NCBI RefSeq assembly: GCF_029873635.1
Contig: NC_080419.1
Coordinates: forward strand, 80,212,931-80,276,930
Origin: Malania oleifera
Taxonomy: Eukaryota; Streptophyta; Magnoliopsida; Santalales; Ximeniaceae
Reading direction: 5' to 3'
Length of the DNA: 64,000 nt
The position numbers and the translations under genes are program-made. Below the pieces are notes generated by a model. The model was not told the origin of the DNA, made no database searches, and was given only the letters and a program-made list of their open reading frames with translations. Below, piece by piece: positions 23,226 to 35,500 of the stretch (within the stretch, counting starts at the first letter, position 1; each line of letters starts with the position of its first letter).

Positions 23226-23564
23226 ATGGCGGTGAAAGAAGACATTAGTAATCTGAATACCAACGATGGGAGGGTAGTTGCAGGGGAAGGATTAGAGATG
23301 AAGAGAAGGAAGGAAAAGAAGATGAAGAAGAAGAAGGAAAAGAGAAAGAGAGAGAAGTACACAAGTGATGAGGAAGGAGATGAACGGGAAGAAGGAGATG
23401 AAGAGAGAGAAGTTGAAGAGAAGAAAGGTGATGAGATTGAACACAATATTAATACGGTGGGAAGTGCATCCGGGATTATGAGTACGGAATTGTTCTCCTC
23501 ATTGCCCATATCAGAGCTCACAATGAACGCCATCAAAGACCTAGGCTTCCACAACATGACTCAG
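23226..23564 (+). CDS. RH51: helicase exon 1 (113 codons)
   Basis: It encodes MAVKED..., a long Lys/Glu/Arg-rich tract (rough residues 25-80), then [16 protein letters not shown] and the start of the Q motif (ALKDLGF-like [12 protein letters not shown]). It ends cag|gtactt. The tract suggests nucleolar targeting or RNA contact, by inference. Confidence 0.9.
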
Positions 23565-26500
23565 GTACTTTTCGCTTTGATGCTTTCTCCCCCCTCTTGT
23601 ACCTCTTTTTTTTTTTTTTTTTTTGGAATTTTTAGGTTTGGATAGGCTTTTGTTTGGTTTGTGAGAAAGCTGAGGAAAGAAAAGAAAAGGAGGAAAATTT
23701 CTCTTGCTTTTTCCATGCTCAAGCTTAAAAAGAAGAAAAAAGAAATCTCACATTACTTGGCTAAATTGTCGTTTCTTTAGTGCTGTTCAATTGAAGTTTA
23801 TAATTTGTGAAGGACTAAGGAAATCAAAAACCTTAAGATTCGTTGTTTCAAGCGACTGTACTATTTTTTAATTTTTTTTGTTCCTATCTTTGGGTAAAAC
23901 TTTACAATTGCAAGGGAAAGATATTTTTATTTTGGAGGTTGTCCATGAGTGGTTTCTGAGTATTCAACTATTCATTATATTTTAGAACCTGAACTATATT
24001 TGGGACTTCTCTTGAACACATGTTGTTGGAGTTTTAAGCATTGAAATGAATAGACTAATATGGTGATTGATTCAGCAAGTGCTATGCAATAAATGCGGTA
24101 TACTTATTTCCTATTAAGGGCACCAAGGTTGTGCAAACCAAAAACCAGAATGCTAATTACAAAGGGATGCATCAATAATATGTTGATCTGGCTATTCCAC
24201 GTATCCTTTAGAGTGTTAGGAGAGCTATAAGGATATAAGAAGCTCAACCATTCCTTTCTCTCCTTATTATCCAAAAAATCATTTAGAGGGGTTGGCGTTG
24301 TTGTTGTTGTTATTATTATTATTATTATTATTATTCCTGTCATTTCCATCCAGTCTCACAGCTCCCTGGAACTGAACCAGTTGCCGCCCAATGAATTTCC
24401 ATTACACGGTACTACCAAAACAGGATGATCTGTCTCTACTCCACTCCTGCACAAAAGAACATCTATTTTTCAGCACAAAGCTCATCTTTGGTAAATTTTC
24501 CTGTGCGAGGATTCTGTCCCATATAGTTCCCCCAAATGGAAAAGACACTTTTGTGGGTGGTTTTTGCCCTTCAAATGGTCCTCCAGGGAAATGAACTATG
24601 AACTTCTTTTCATTCCATCCAAGTCGATGAAAAGCTTTCATTCAGCACTTCTCATAATCTTCCATTTCACTCCATCTCCTTCTCATCCATGATTTCTTAA
24701 AAGCACTAAAAGTAATTTTAGATGATTTGCAATGCTCAACACTGAGCTCTTATTATAGTAGGAGTGTCCAATAAAACCCTAAAAGCTCAAACAAGAGCTC
24801 ACCAAGGCATTTATTGGCAGGGAAAATAGGTCTGGAAACTGCCTTTTCAAAGCAGAGTCCCCACTACAATTGTCTTGCCAAAAAAGAACAGACTAAAAGA
24901 CGTACTCCCTGCCTTTTCTTATATTCTTTCCAAACCTATTCCACGTGTTTTCATACCCCCCTCAGTCAAGCTTGAACCCATCCATGTGGTTCCCTGCCCT
25001 CGTTGGTCAAGCCTGAACTCGTACTTGGCCCCTACCAGTTCTGCTCTCCATAGGTTTTCATTCTTCAAGATAAATCTTCAAAACCACTTTCAAACAAAAT
25101 CCTATTAATACTAGAAAAGTTTTGGTTGCCGATGTATTGTGTAGGATGAGGAGAGGCTATCGATAGGGATTATATGCAGGATATTTGATGGAGGACTACT
25201 TTTGTTGCCCTTTAAATTGTTTAATTAAAGGCTTAAATTTTAGAAAGAAGATGTTTTATTTTAGTTTGTACCATAGTAGTTAAAAGCTAGGCGCGAGGTG
25301 CGGAGAGGCGAGGAGTGCAATGCCTCATCCTAGCGAGGTGAGAGGATCTGCAGGAGTCACAGGGAGGTGCTGTGAGGCGCACTGATGCGCCAGACGACGT
25401 GAGTCGCGCCTGAAACTTTTCGACACTGTTAAATGGAGAAATATCTTGAGCAGAATGAGCCCTAGCCTTATTCGATTCGAGCCAGCAGGAAACCCTTCTT
25501 TTTCGACCCTTTGAAGCCCTCCGACCCGTTGCGAGTTTGTCTTCGATCCTTTGAACCAGCAGGAGCTTCGTGAGTTCGTCTTCCACACTTCGAACCAGCA
25601 GGACTCCTTCGCGACTTCGTTAGGAGCTTCGTGAGTTCGTCGTCGACCCTTGGAACTAGTAGTCGCAAGTTCGTTTTCGATCCTTCGAGCCTGCAGGAGC
25701 CCTTCGCGAGTTTGTCCGGAGCTTTGTGAGTTCGTTATGGACATTTTGAACCAGTAGAAACTCTTTGCTCGTCTTCAAGCCTTTGTGAGTTCATCTGCTT
25801 CATCTGCTTCGAAGTTCGAGCTAGTAAGTCTTCTTCTTCTTCTTCTGCAGCTGTGCTTCTTCTACTTCTTCTTCTTCTTATTCTTCTGCAGTCTTCTTCT
25901 TCTTCTTCTTCTTCTTCATCTTCAATTTTTCTTTTGATTCTTAATTTTTAGTTCTTTTCTGCTGCCTGCTGCTTCTTCTTCTAATATTACATGTAATTAA
26001 TTTTGTAGTTTCATTTAATGCAAGTTTATAACTAATATATAACATTTTTTTCCTGAATTTAGCTACTTTTTTTAATTATGCAGGATCTTTCATTTAATGC
26101 AGTATATTAATGAAACTATACATTTTTTTGAAATATATTATATGTTGTTTTTGCATTTAGGATACTAGGTCTTAAATTTTAAATGGATTTTGGATGTTGA
26201 ATTATTGATGCCCCTGGCCGTCGTCCTCGCAATTTTATTAAATTTCCAATTTTGGTATTAAATGTTGTGGCATTTTAAATTCTAATTTTACTAGGTATTC
26301 ATATGTTCATATATCAATTTCCCCAAATAGGCATTGTACACTATTTTAATAATTGGTGAGGCGTGTGCCTTCGCCTTGCGCCTCTAACTTCTACGGTTTG
26401 TACCCCACAGATTAAAAACTGGTTGTGTAGGATAAAAAATGTGAGGTTTATCAAATAAAGTGAAGATAAACCAGTAATAAATGAAGAAAACCGCTACTTT

Positions 26501-29500
26501 TGTTTTGTTTTTTGGACATTGTGGATCGACAGGAGTGCCAGGATTTTTAATTGCAAAACAATTCCTACCCATTTATTATGGGTTAGAGTCGTTTTCTGTG
26601 CTTCCTTTTGAGCATGCTATTCGGGATTCGGGTTCTTTAGGGGAGTTTTGTTGTCTGATCTTCAGAGGATTGGAGAGGGGATTTTTTGTAACTGGTTTTT
26701 GTTGCTTTTAGGAGGATGTCTTATCCTCCATTCTCTGTGATTCTCTCTCTTTTATTTTAATTAAATTCATTTTCTATTCAGAAAAAAATGAGAAAAATAT
26801 AGATCCTTAGTGCAGGAAGTATTTTAAATTTTAATATCCCAATGCAATGGGCCAAAATGCTTCCAGGGCTGGCTAAAATAAACCAAAATTACTGTTTCAG
26901 AAACCCAGAATCGGATATTAGTCATTTTATCCAGAATAGCAACTTATGAGTGACAGCAAGATAGAAAATTTCTTCTCATAAACTGGCCACAAAAATTGTC
27001 TTTTTGAGTAAAGTCCCTAACTCGAACTCAAATCAGTATGAAAAGACAAATCAAAGCCAGGACTAAAACATGAACAAAATTGTACACCAATGGAATGGAC
27101 ACTCACGATGAAGGTGTAACTAGCATGAAAACAGCTGAAATATGTGTTTGTGTGCGTGAGCACACAGATATGCAGGTGTTTGTGTGTGAATTCTAAAAAA
27201 AATTAACTGATTCAAGAGTAGAACTCTATTTATTTTGGGGAATTTTGAATTACATAAGAGTTATTTAATAATTTTTTTAATTTTTATTTTAATTGTTTTT
27301 GGGGTTATTTTGTTATTTTTATTAGTTTTATCGTTCGAGTTTCTAAGTTGCCTTTAAATATAGGCATATCATGAAAGAATAAGTTTGATGATTAATTGGG
27401 TCTCACATTACTCTCTCTCCCTCACAGCTGTCTCTCCTTCTTGTCAGAATATTTCTCTACTTCTCACATATCTTTTTCTTACTTTTTTCTTCTTTCTCTG
27501 CTTTTTTGATTTTCTCCTTCTATTCTCTGTTCATTCTGTCTCCTCTCTCTGTTTTCTTCTAACCTCCCTATCTAGTCATCATTTCTCTTTCCGTGGGTTG
27601 CTGTCCTGCATTAATATATCTAGGAGTAGGGGTGGATTTTTTGTCTCTCATGTGATGTTTGCTGATGATGCTATTCTATTCTTGTGTCATAATAGGCCCT
27701 TTTTTGGTAAGTTTGTCACTATTTTATTGGTTTTGAGTTACTTTTAGGGCTTAAGAGTAATTTAGATAAGTGATCTTGGTGTTTTTGACTTATTTAGGAG
27801 TTTCATTAGGTGGGATCCTCATTCTGATTGATCTCTGGATCTAGTGCTTGCTGATGTGTCTAAATGTTCTAATGGGTGGAAGGCTCAGCTCTTTTCATTG
27901 AGAGGTTGCACTACTTTAATTAAGCTGTATCTTTCTTTGATTCCCTTGTATTTTTTAATTTTTATTTATTTATTGTGATTAAGGTTTTTTTTTTCTTTTA
28001 GGCTGGGAGGGGGATGGGTGGGTGAGTGGGGTTGCTAGAAGACTTGAGAGGATTAGGAGAGGTTTTGTTTGGTTTGAGGGTAAGAAGAGGGCTAATCTTG
28101 CGAATTAGGATGTCGTATATAGGTTTAAGGTAGGCGGACTTGGGTCTCATTAATTTGGTATCTAAAAACACTGGTTTTGTGGGTAAGTGGTTATGTAGTT
28201 TTCTTTTGGAAACTGATTTTCCTTGGCACGAGGTTGTTGAATGTAAATTTGATCTGCAAGAGATTGGGTGGGATGCTAATATTGTGACTAAAGTTTCACA
28301 TGAAAGCCCATGGAAATTCATTTAGTAGGTAAATGATTTCTTCTTTTCTTGTACTAAGCGTAAAGTGGGAGATGGTTGCGGGGGGTCATTTTTGGAAGGG
28401 CCTTTGGCTTGAGGAAGTAAGTTTTTGGTTGCCTTCTCTTCTACTTTTTTATCTTTGATGTGTTAAGACACCTATTTCTTCTTTTCACGTTATTGATGGT
28501 ACTATTGTTTCTTGAGATTTTCAGTTTCATAGGGATCTGAACAATAGAGACATGGAGGAGCGTTCTTCACTCTTCAGTTTGTTGGATTCTGATAAGACCC
28601 TAGGGTTTTATCATAGAGAAATTTGGGAAATTGAAAGAAAGGAAAATAGAAAGGGAAAATAGATTTGATCACTTTGAGGGGATCTGCCTCCAAATTAAGC
28701 AAAGGCTATGAATTATGTTATTACTTGCATGAAAAACCCCCTTATGGATGCATATATATAGGGTAGGGAACCCTACTCCTATTTGGAATGTAAAATATCC
28801 CAATCCAAGTGCTTAATGAACTCAATCCTATTTGATTTGGGAATCCTAACACATTTAATAAAAATCCCAACATTAAATAGAATCCCAATTGATTTGGAAT
28901 TTTAACACATTAATTGGAAATCCCAATCAATTTGGGAATCATAACATTAAATAGAAAATCCCATTTGATTGGGGAATCCTAACATATTAATTAGAATTCT
29001 TAATTGATTTGGGAATCCTAACATTCCAGCCTCCTTCAAATCAGCCTTGTCCTCAAGGCTTTAGCAGCAATAAACTCCAAGAATCTTTCCTCGCCCCATT
29101 TGAATGTATCCTTTTTCAGTAGAGTGGTTGCTGGAGCGCTAATCTTTCCATAATCCTTGTCAAACTTGCAGTATTATCTAGTCTGTCATCACTTTTATTT
29201 TATAAGGGTCAACTGAAACAGCTTCTTGGGAAACAATATGCTAAAGTATTCTACATGCGGCTGAGCAAAGCTACATTTAAATTTCTTGATAAACAGATGA
29301 TGCTCATGAAGAGTGGTGAGTATAGTTCACAAATGACATAAATGATCTTCAAGAAATGAGCTATATATCAGGATATCATAAAATAATATAAGAACAAACT
29401 TATTTAGGTATGGTTAGAAAATGTCATTCATGAGACTTTGGAAGGTCAGAGGCGCACTGGTTTCACCCAAAAGGCATAACCAAAAATTTGTAATGGCCAT

Positions 29501-32500
29501 CGTGATTTCTAAATGCAGTCTTTTGAATGTCAGCCTTGTGTACCCGAATCTGGTGATAGCCTGATCCCAAGTTGAGTTAGCTGAACTGCTAGGCACCTCC
29601 CACATCATCTAACTATTCATCCACAATAGAGATAGGATATTTATCCGTCACTGTATTCTTGTGCAATGTTTGATAACCAACCTTCTTCTTCACCAATAAG
29701 ATAGGAGAGGAATATGGATTGACTCTTGGTTAAATTATGTCAATATCTAGCATTTCTTTCACTATCTTTCCTATTCATACTTTCTAAAAATATGGATAGC
29801 AACAAGGACGACGGCAGTGGGGAAACTACCTAACAATAGAGGAATGTGGTTATCATGTGTTCTCTAAGGTGGCAATTCTCGTGGCTCCAAATTGGTTAGA
29901 AAATTTTGAAATAATAGATTTGAGCCCTTCATCTTGGTCAGATTAATGTTGTAACTCCTATGGTGTTCGAAGTTGTAGCAGGCAACCATTTCACTCCTTT
30001 TTAAGGAGCTTCTTTATGCTTTTGCTTGAAGCTGTAGTGACATTGCCACAACACTTCCTTTTCAAGGTTGGTCTCTTGCTGTTTACGACGAACCTCATAA
30101 CCAGTTTAGAAAAACTCCAAGCTATATCACCTTAAGTCCTTAACTATTTGATACCCAAAATCACTTCATTGTTTTCTATTGGTAGCAAAAAAGAAATCAA
30201 CATACAAACCATGATTTTGCATAGTAAGTTTGACCTTCAGATACTTGCTCTGACATGCCAAGGTCCTTTCGTCTACGATGTTCACATCAAACTTTTCACA
30301 TTGCCCCACAAGATAGGCTAGCCGTTTAGAAATTTTAGTGTCCATGAAATTATGAGGGCTACTTGTATCAATTAAGATAGTAATATGCTAGTGTTTAAGG
30401 AAGCCACTGATTTTCATGGTTTGAGGATTAGCACACCCAGCTAAAGCATGAGCTAAAGAAGTGATAGATTCATCATTATCATAAGATTCCATACCTTCTT
30501 GATCTGAATAAGCGGAGTCATTCTCAACCTCTTCTGGCTCCTCCACTGGTTCAATCATCAAGAGTTGTCCCTTTTTGCAACGGTTTCCTCTACGCCACTT
30601 CTCATCACAATGTTAGCACAAACCCTTTGTTGTCCGCTCTTTAGGTTCCTCCCGAGTCAATCATTTGGTAGGAGGATTGCAAGGAGCAGGTGGTTTGATA
30701 GTGCTGTTGACATTTTGCTTGCTAATGGTCTTGCTGGAGTGATGTCGTTCTTCTCCCAACTTCTCTTCTTCTAATCGTGCAAAGGGAATTGTAGCAGTCA
30801 TGGTTCGTGGCTGAAGCACTTCGACCTCATGTCGAATGTCAGGTGGGTGACCTTCAATAAAAGTATCCACAAGTTGATTTTCATCCCAATCTTTAGTCCT
30901 GTTCGATAGCCTCTCAAATCATGTTGTTTACTACAAGATAGTGATAGTTTGGCGTATTTTGACAAGCTTTCCATAAATATTCTCATATCAGCAGGCCCAA
31001 ATTAGACAAGCAATCTAGAAACAAATTCTGTCCATGAAGGCATCCCATAATGAGCTTCAAACCAGTTATACCATTGAATGACATCGCCATCCCGGCTAAT
31101 AGCAACAACCTTGCGAAAGTATTTTTCAGCCCTTGAAACCCAATCGGTAGTGTCATCACTGTCTGACTGATGGAATTCCACCTTCATAGGAGAAGGACCT
31201 TATCATGCTCTTCTTGGTAACCTCCTTCGCACATGCTCGGCTGCGAAGGAGGCAAAAGAATGCAAAGATTTTGTGATAGAGTGCAGTTTTTATTGTTCTA
31301 TGGGTACTTTTGCTGGAGAGAAATTCCTTTGGTTTTTAGAGAATGTGATTCATCTCTTGATATGGTATAGAAAGATTTGTTTTTTTTTGTTTTTTTTTTT
31401 CATTTGGTTTTTCTCTATAGGATATATTGGCAGCATGGCTTCTTTTGGATACCCATCTTGATTGGTTGGGTCTATGGCTTAATTTTGTTTTTATTGCATG
31501 ATATATATATATATATATCTTCCTTGCACATTCCTCTTTTTTAATAAATTTCTTTTTCTATATGAAAAGGATGGAAAGGTCTGAAAAGGGGGTTCTTGAT
31601 TCATATGTGATAGGTTTATTTTTTAGTTTTTGATCTTTCCAGGACTACAGGTCCTCCCTTGATTGTAATTCTTACTTTTCTTTCTCAATTAACTTATTTT
31701 GCTATAAAAATATCCTTTGCCTTCAAAAAAAGGTGCACAAATAAATTGAAACTTGCAAGATTTTAGTTTCAAGATTTTCAATGATCTTTTTGATTGCACA
31801 GAGATTGTGTGAAACGAAAGTAGAGTGGGAAGCTGATGATAGCCTCTCCAGCCACAACTGACAGATGTTAATATTTCTTGTTTCTGTTATCGATCAAATA
31901 AAGCACAGCAAATAATCAGTAAAACTCACGTATCATAGGAGGTACAACAACTAGCTCGGAAAAAGCAGCTGACACAAATTAATTATTCTCTGAATAAATT
32001 TACAGGAAGAAAGAAAATCAAGTATCAGAAATGGAAGACCAAAACGATTTAGTTTAGCTCTCTCTCTCTCTCTCTCATATAAAATTTCAGTTATGCTTAC
32101 CATGTAACATTTTTTTAATTATATTTGCTGTTCTTATATACTTTATTTTGGTAAGAAGTAATTTTTTTATTTTATTTTAAACTTGTATGAAGTCGGGATT
32201 CCAGTTCAAATTCTTCATTTTAAGTTTTCCATGTTGATTTGCTTAGTTACTTTCTAGTGTCAGCTGCCTTCATGAGGAAAACTTAGATTTGTGACAGTTT
32301 ACTCATTACAACTGTAGATTCAAGCTAGGGCTATCCCACCACTTTTGGAAGGCAAAGATGTTCTTGGAGCTGCAAGGACTGGTTCTGGAAAGACCCTTGC
32401 CTTTCTGGTTCCAGCTGTGGAATTGTTATATCATACCAGTTTTACTCCTCGCAATGGGACAGGTGTTGTTGTGATTTGCCCAACGAGGGAACTTGCCATA

Positions 32501-35500
32501 CAGGTAATGATATGTGTAATACTTTTTTATTGCTGCAATTAAATTTTTGTTCACTGCTTGATTACACCTATATTATGTATCCATCACTATTATTTGTATT
32601 TCATGAATATTAAGACAGTATTTAAATAATTCTATTGAAATAGGGGATTCTGAAAATGATGGATTTTTACAAAAATGCTTGAGCTGAAAAGTGATGTACA
32701 TTGTCGTCTACCTTCCTTTCTCCTTAGTCGTCATCTCAAAAGATAAATACATGTAACTGCATGAAAATTACCTTCTATCTGATCCCGAGTTTGTGGAGAA
32801 GAGGTTGGATATTGTAATCCAAAGCTGTGATTGAAATTTTTAATATTTTAATTTATTAATTTCTAGAAGCCAAAAACGTCAGATAAGCAGGATCTTTGTT
32901 TATTTTCTTTTAATATGTCTGGTTAATAAAATATGAAGTGATGAGATTAACCCAAGCTAGAAGTATGCAATTGTCCAATGTTTTGACCATTTTCTTCTAA
33001 AGAATGAAAAATTGTCGTGCAAATGAATCGGAAGCATTAAGCAAAATGAAAGCAAATGAGAGTCATGCGGTAAACTGTAAAGCAGTGCGACTCTCTATCC
33101 ATACCCTCTGTAGGCAATGTCTGTTTAGTATGTTAAACTTAGGTCCAAGAGGAAGCCCCTAAATGAGGTATCGAGAGTTTTCCAACCTAGCAACTTAACA
33201 TCTCAGCTAAGAATTCCCTTTCTGCTCCTGTTCTTGTGGGAGCCAACTCACTCTTCACCAAATTCACCTTCAATTCAAAGACTGCTTTTCAAGACAAGGT
33301 AGAATGGATCTTAGGTAGAATGGTTCTTAAATTCACAAAGTACAAGCTCCTTGATGATCCCCACAAAATATGACAATGTGATTATGAAACCTGAAATCAG
33401 ACCTTGACTCTCTGCCCTAACCATCATTCTGCAAAAGTACTTCCATCCCTGAGGTGAAAAAGGAAAGGGGAAATGGAGATCTTTCCCTGCAGTTTGTGTA
33501 CCCTACGCAGTCAGCTTTGTGATGAGATTGTTTGCAGTGGTAGTTAGCGCCAATATATGGAAGAATTTAGTATTTCTGTGAGAGGCCCCTGGCTGTTATC
33601 TCCAATAGATTTCTTCCTTCCCAATAACCTTAGCAACTTCCTCTTAGCCAAGAATTTGCTCGCTTCCCTTGGAAGAAATATCCGTCTTGGTTTCTTTACC
33701 ATCTAGTTTGTTAATAACCTGCAAAGAGGTAATATGAAGAATAATTATATTTTCAATATGAAAAATTACTAATAATACTTAATTAGATTCATGTCATAAA
33801 GTTTTCAACAGTCTTAAATTTTATAAAGTAAAATAATTCAGCACTTGAATAACCCAATTAACTGAAATAATTGAGTTAATATGGTGTCTACATATTAAGA
33901 ATTCAATTATATTATTATAACACAGTAATAGTTTTGCTTTCATTTTATTATTAATTTATTATTTTAAATATAATAATAGACTGTATTAATACTATGGTGT
34001 AGTAGCATTGTTGTCCAACTTGTCAAAATAACAAGGGCAATTTGGTCCAAAAAGTACAATTCGCATGGAAATGTGATTCCCATGAAACTTACCCATGGGG
34101 GATAATGGAAATGGGGTGCCCATGTTTTGTGGGGATCTTTCATTCCCGAGAATGTTAAGATGCCTGCCATGTAGGATTCCCATGCCCAAACATGGGATGC
34201 CGCGAACCAAATGCCCCCACTACGGGCTGTTTGGTATCATTTCTGTTTTAATTACTGTACAGTGAAAAAACAGATTATGATAGCGCGCTTGTTCTCCTGT
34301 TTTAACTATTTTTGCAAAAATTAAAAATCAAAATTTATAATTTTGGGTTGTTTTGACGATCTATTGCGCTACTTTAATATCCAGAATTTATTTTTGTGAA
34401 TTACGCCATAATGCATAATTTTTTTAATCAAAATTAAAATAAATTGATCATGTGCATTGAAACTATAATGAAAGTACATATAAAAAGTTGAAAAGAACAG
34501 TAAGTCATTGGAAAAAGTATTTTTAGCATTTTTTAATTGTCATATGCAATAATATTATTCTTGTAGCACTAAGAAGTGAGTTTTGAAATATAATAATTAA
34601 GTAAAATAATTATGATAGTTTTTTTATTTATTATAATAATTAAATTTGCATCCTTTTACATTTGTCTTATTTTTATCATATTTTTTTAATTGTTATTTGA
34701 TTGAAGGACAAAAATGAGTGTTTGTTTAATCAGTTTGTTTGTTAAGATTGGAACATTAACCAAACAGGTTCTTAGTTTTTGGTTTCTGTTCAGTTTTTGT
34801 TTCCAGTATTCCTTTTCATAAATTTTAGTAGTGATACGATGGCCCCTTAGTTTTAAATTCATTTAAATTCAGCACTTGTACAGGTTGGCAACGTTTGTCT
34901 TTATAAGTGTAAATGCAATTTTATTTTGTTTTTTATGTAATTTGTAGAATTTTTAGACTAATTTCTCTGTTGGAATCATAAGATTCATGCAGTGGCGAAG
35001 GAACTACTCAAGTATCACTCACAAACCCTTGGCTTGGTTATTGGTGGTTCAGCACGAAGGGGAGAAGCAGAACGCCTTGTGAAAGGAGTGAATTTGTTAG
35101 TAGCAACTCCTGGCAGACTTCTTGACCATCTTAGAAACACCAAGGGTTTCCTATATAAAAATTTGAAGGTAATGACAATTTTCATAAAAATTTGTTTTAT
35201 AAATTGGAAGGCTTATTAGCATCACGTTTATGTTATAGTTTGTTACTCATTGTGCAAATTGATTTTGTAGGTGGGAATTTTTTACCTATTGTTTTTTAAA
35301 CCCAGATTGGACATCTAAATTATTCTATCTGGGATTGGAACATTGCTTTGTCATATTCCTGTCCAACAAGCGGTTGCATGTCTGTTTTGTCATGCCTTTC
35401 CAACACGTTTTGCTATATGGAACTTATATTCTTCATGGGTTTATCTTCGGTTTTTTATTTTTTTATGTTGCATTGCAGCTTATCACAATAAAATCTAATT

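Larger units (their letters stand above)
25272..26395. mobile_element. hAT-like non-autonomous element, 1.12 kb
   Basis: The ends read catagtagttaaaagctagg at the left and, inward from the right, cgtagaagttagaggcgcaa. These are imperfect inverted repeats with a GAGGCG-rich subterminal zone on both sides. Perfect 8-bp duplications (gtttgtac) flank it, as expected for hAT. The interior has no transposase. It holds a ttcgcgagttcgtc minisatellite, a (CTT)n tract and AT-rich DNA. A truncated copy is at 46057-46716. Confidence 0.7.
28590..31200 (-). mobile_element. minus-strand Ty3/gypsy element, truncated
   Basis: On the minus strand it runs gag, protease, RT, then an LTR at 28590-29023. No LTR is recognisable on the gag side (near 31200), and integrase and RNase H are missing between RT and the LTR. 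It is therefore a deleted, non-functional copy inserted into the LINE. Confidence 0.75.
23565..32317 (+). other. helicase intron 1 (8.75 kb), transposon-filled
   Basis: The GT-AG intron contains, in order: unassigned AT-rich DNA (23565-24100), a minus-strand LINE piece, an hAT-like element, unassigned DNA (26396-27360), a plus-strand LINE split by a minus-strand gypsy element, a LINE tail, and unassigned DNA with a CT run near 32059-32077. Confidence 0.9.

Noticed and set aside
23072..23557. 161-codon minus-strand frame with Ser/Phe runs
   Set aside because: It is the antisense shadow of the GA-rich Lys/Glu tract in helicase exon 1.
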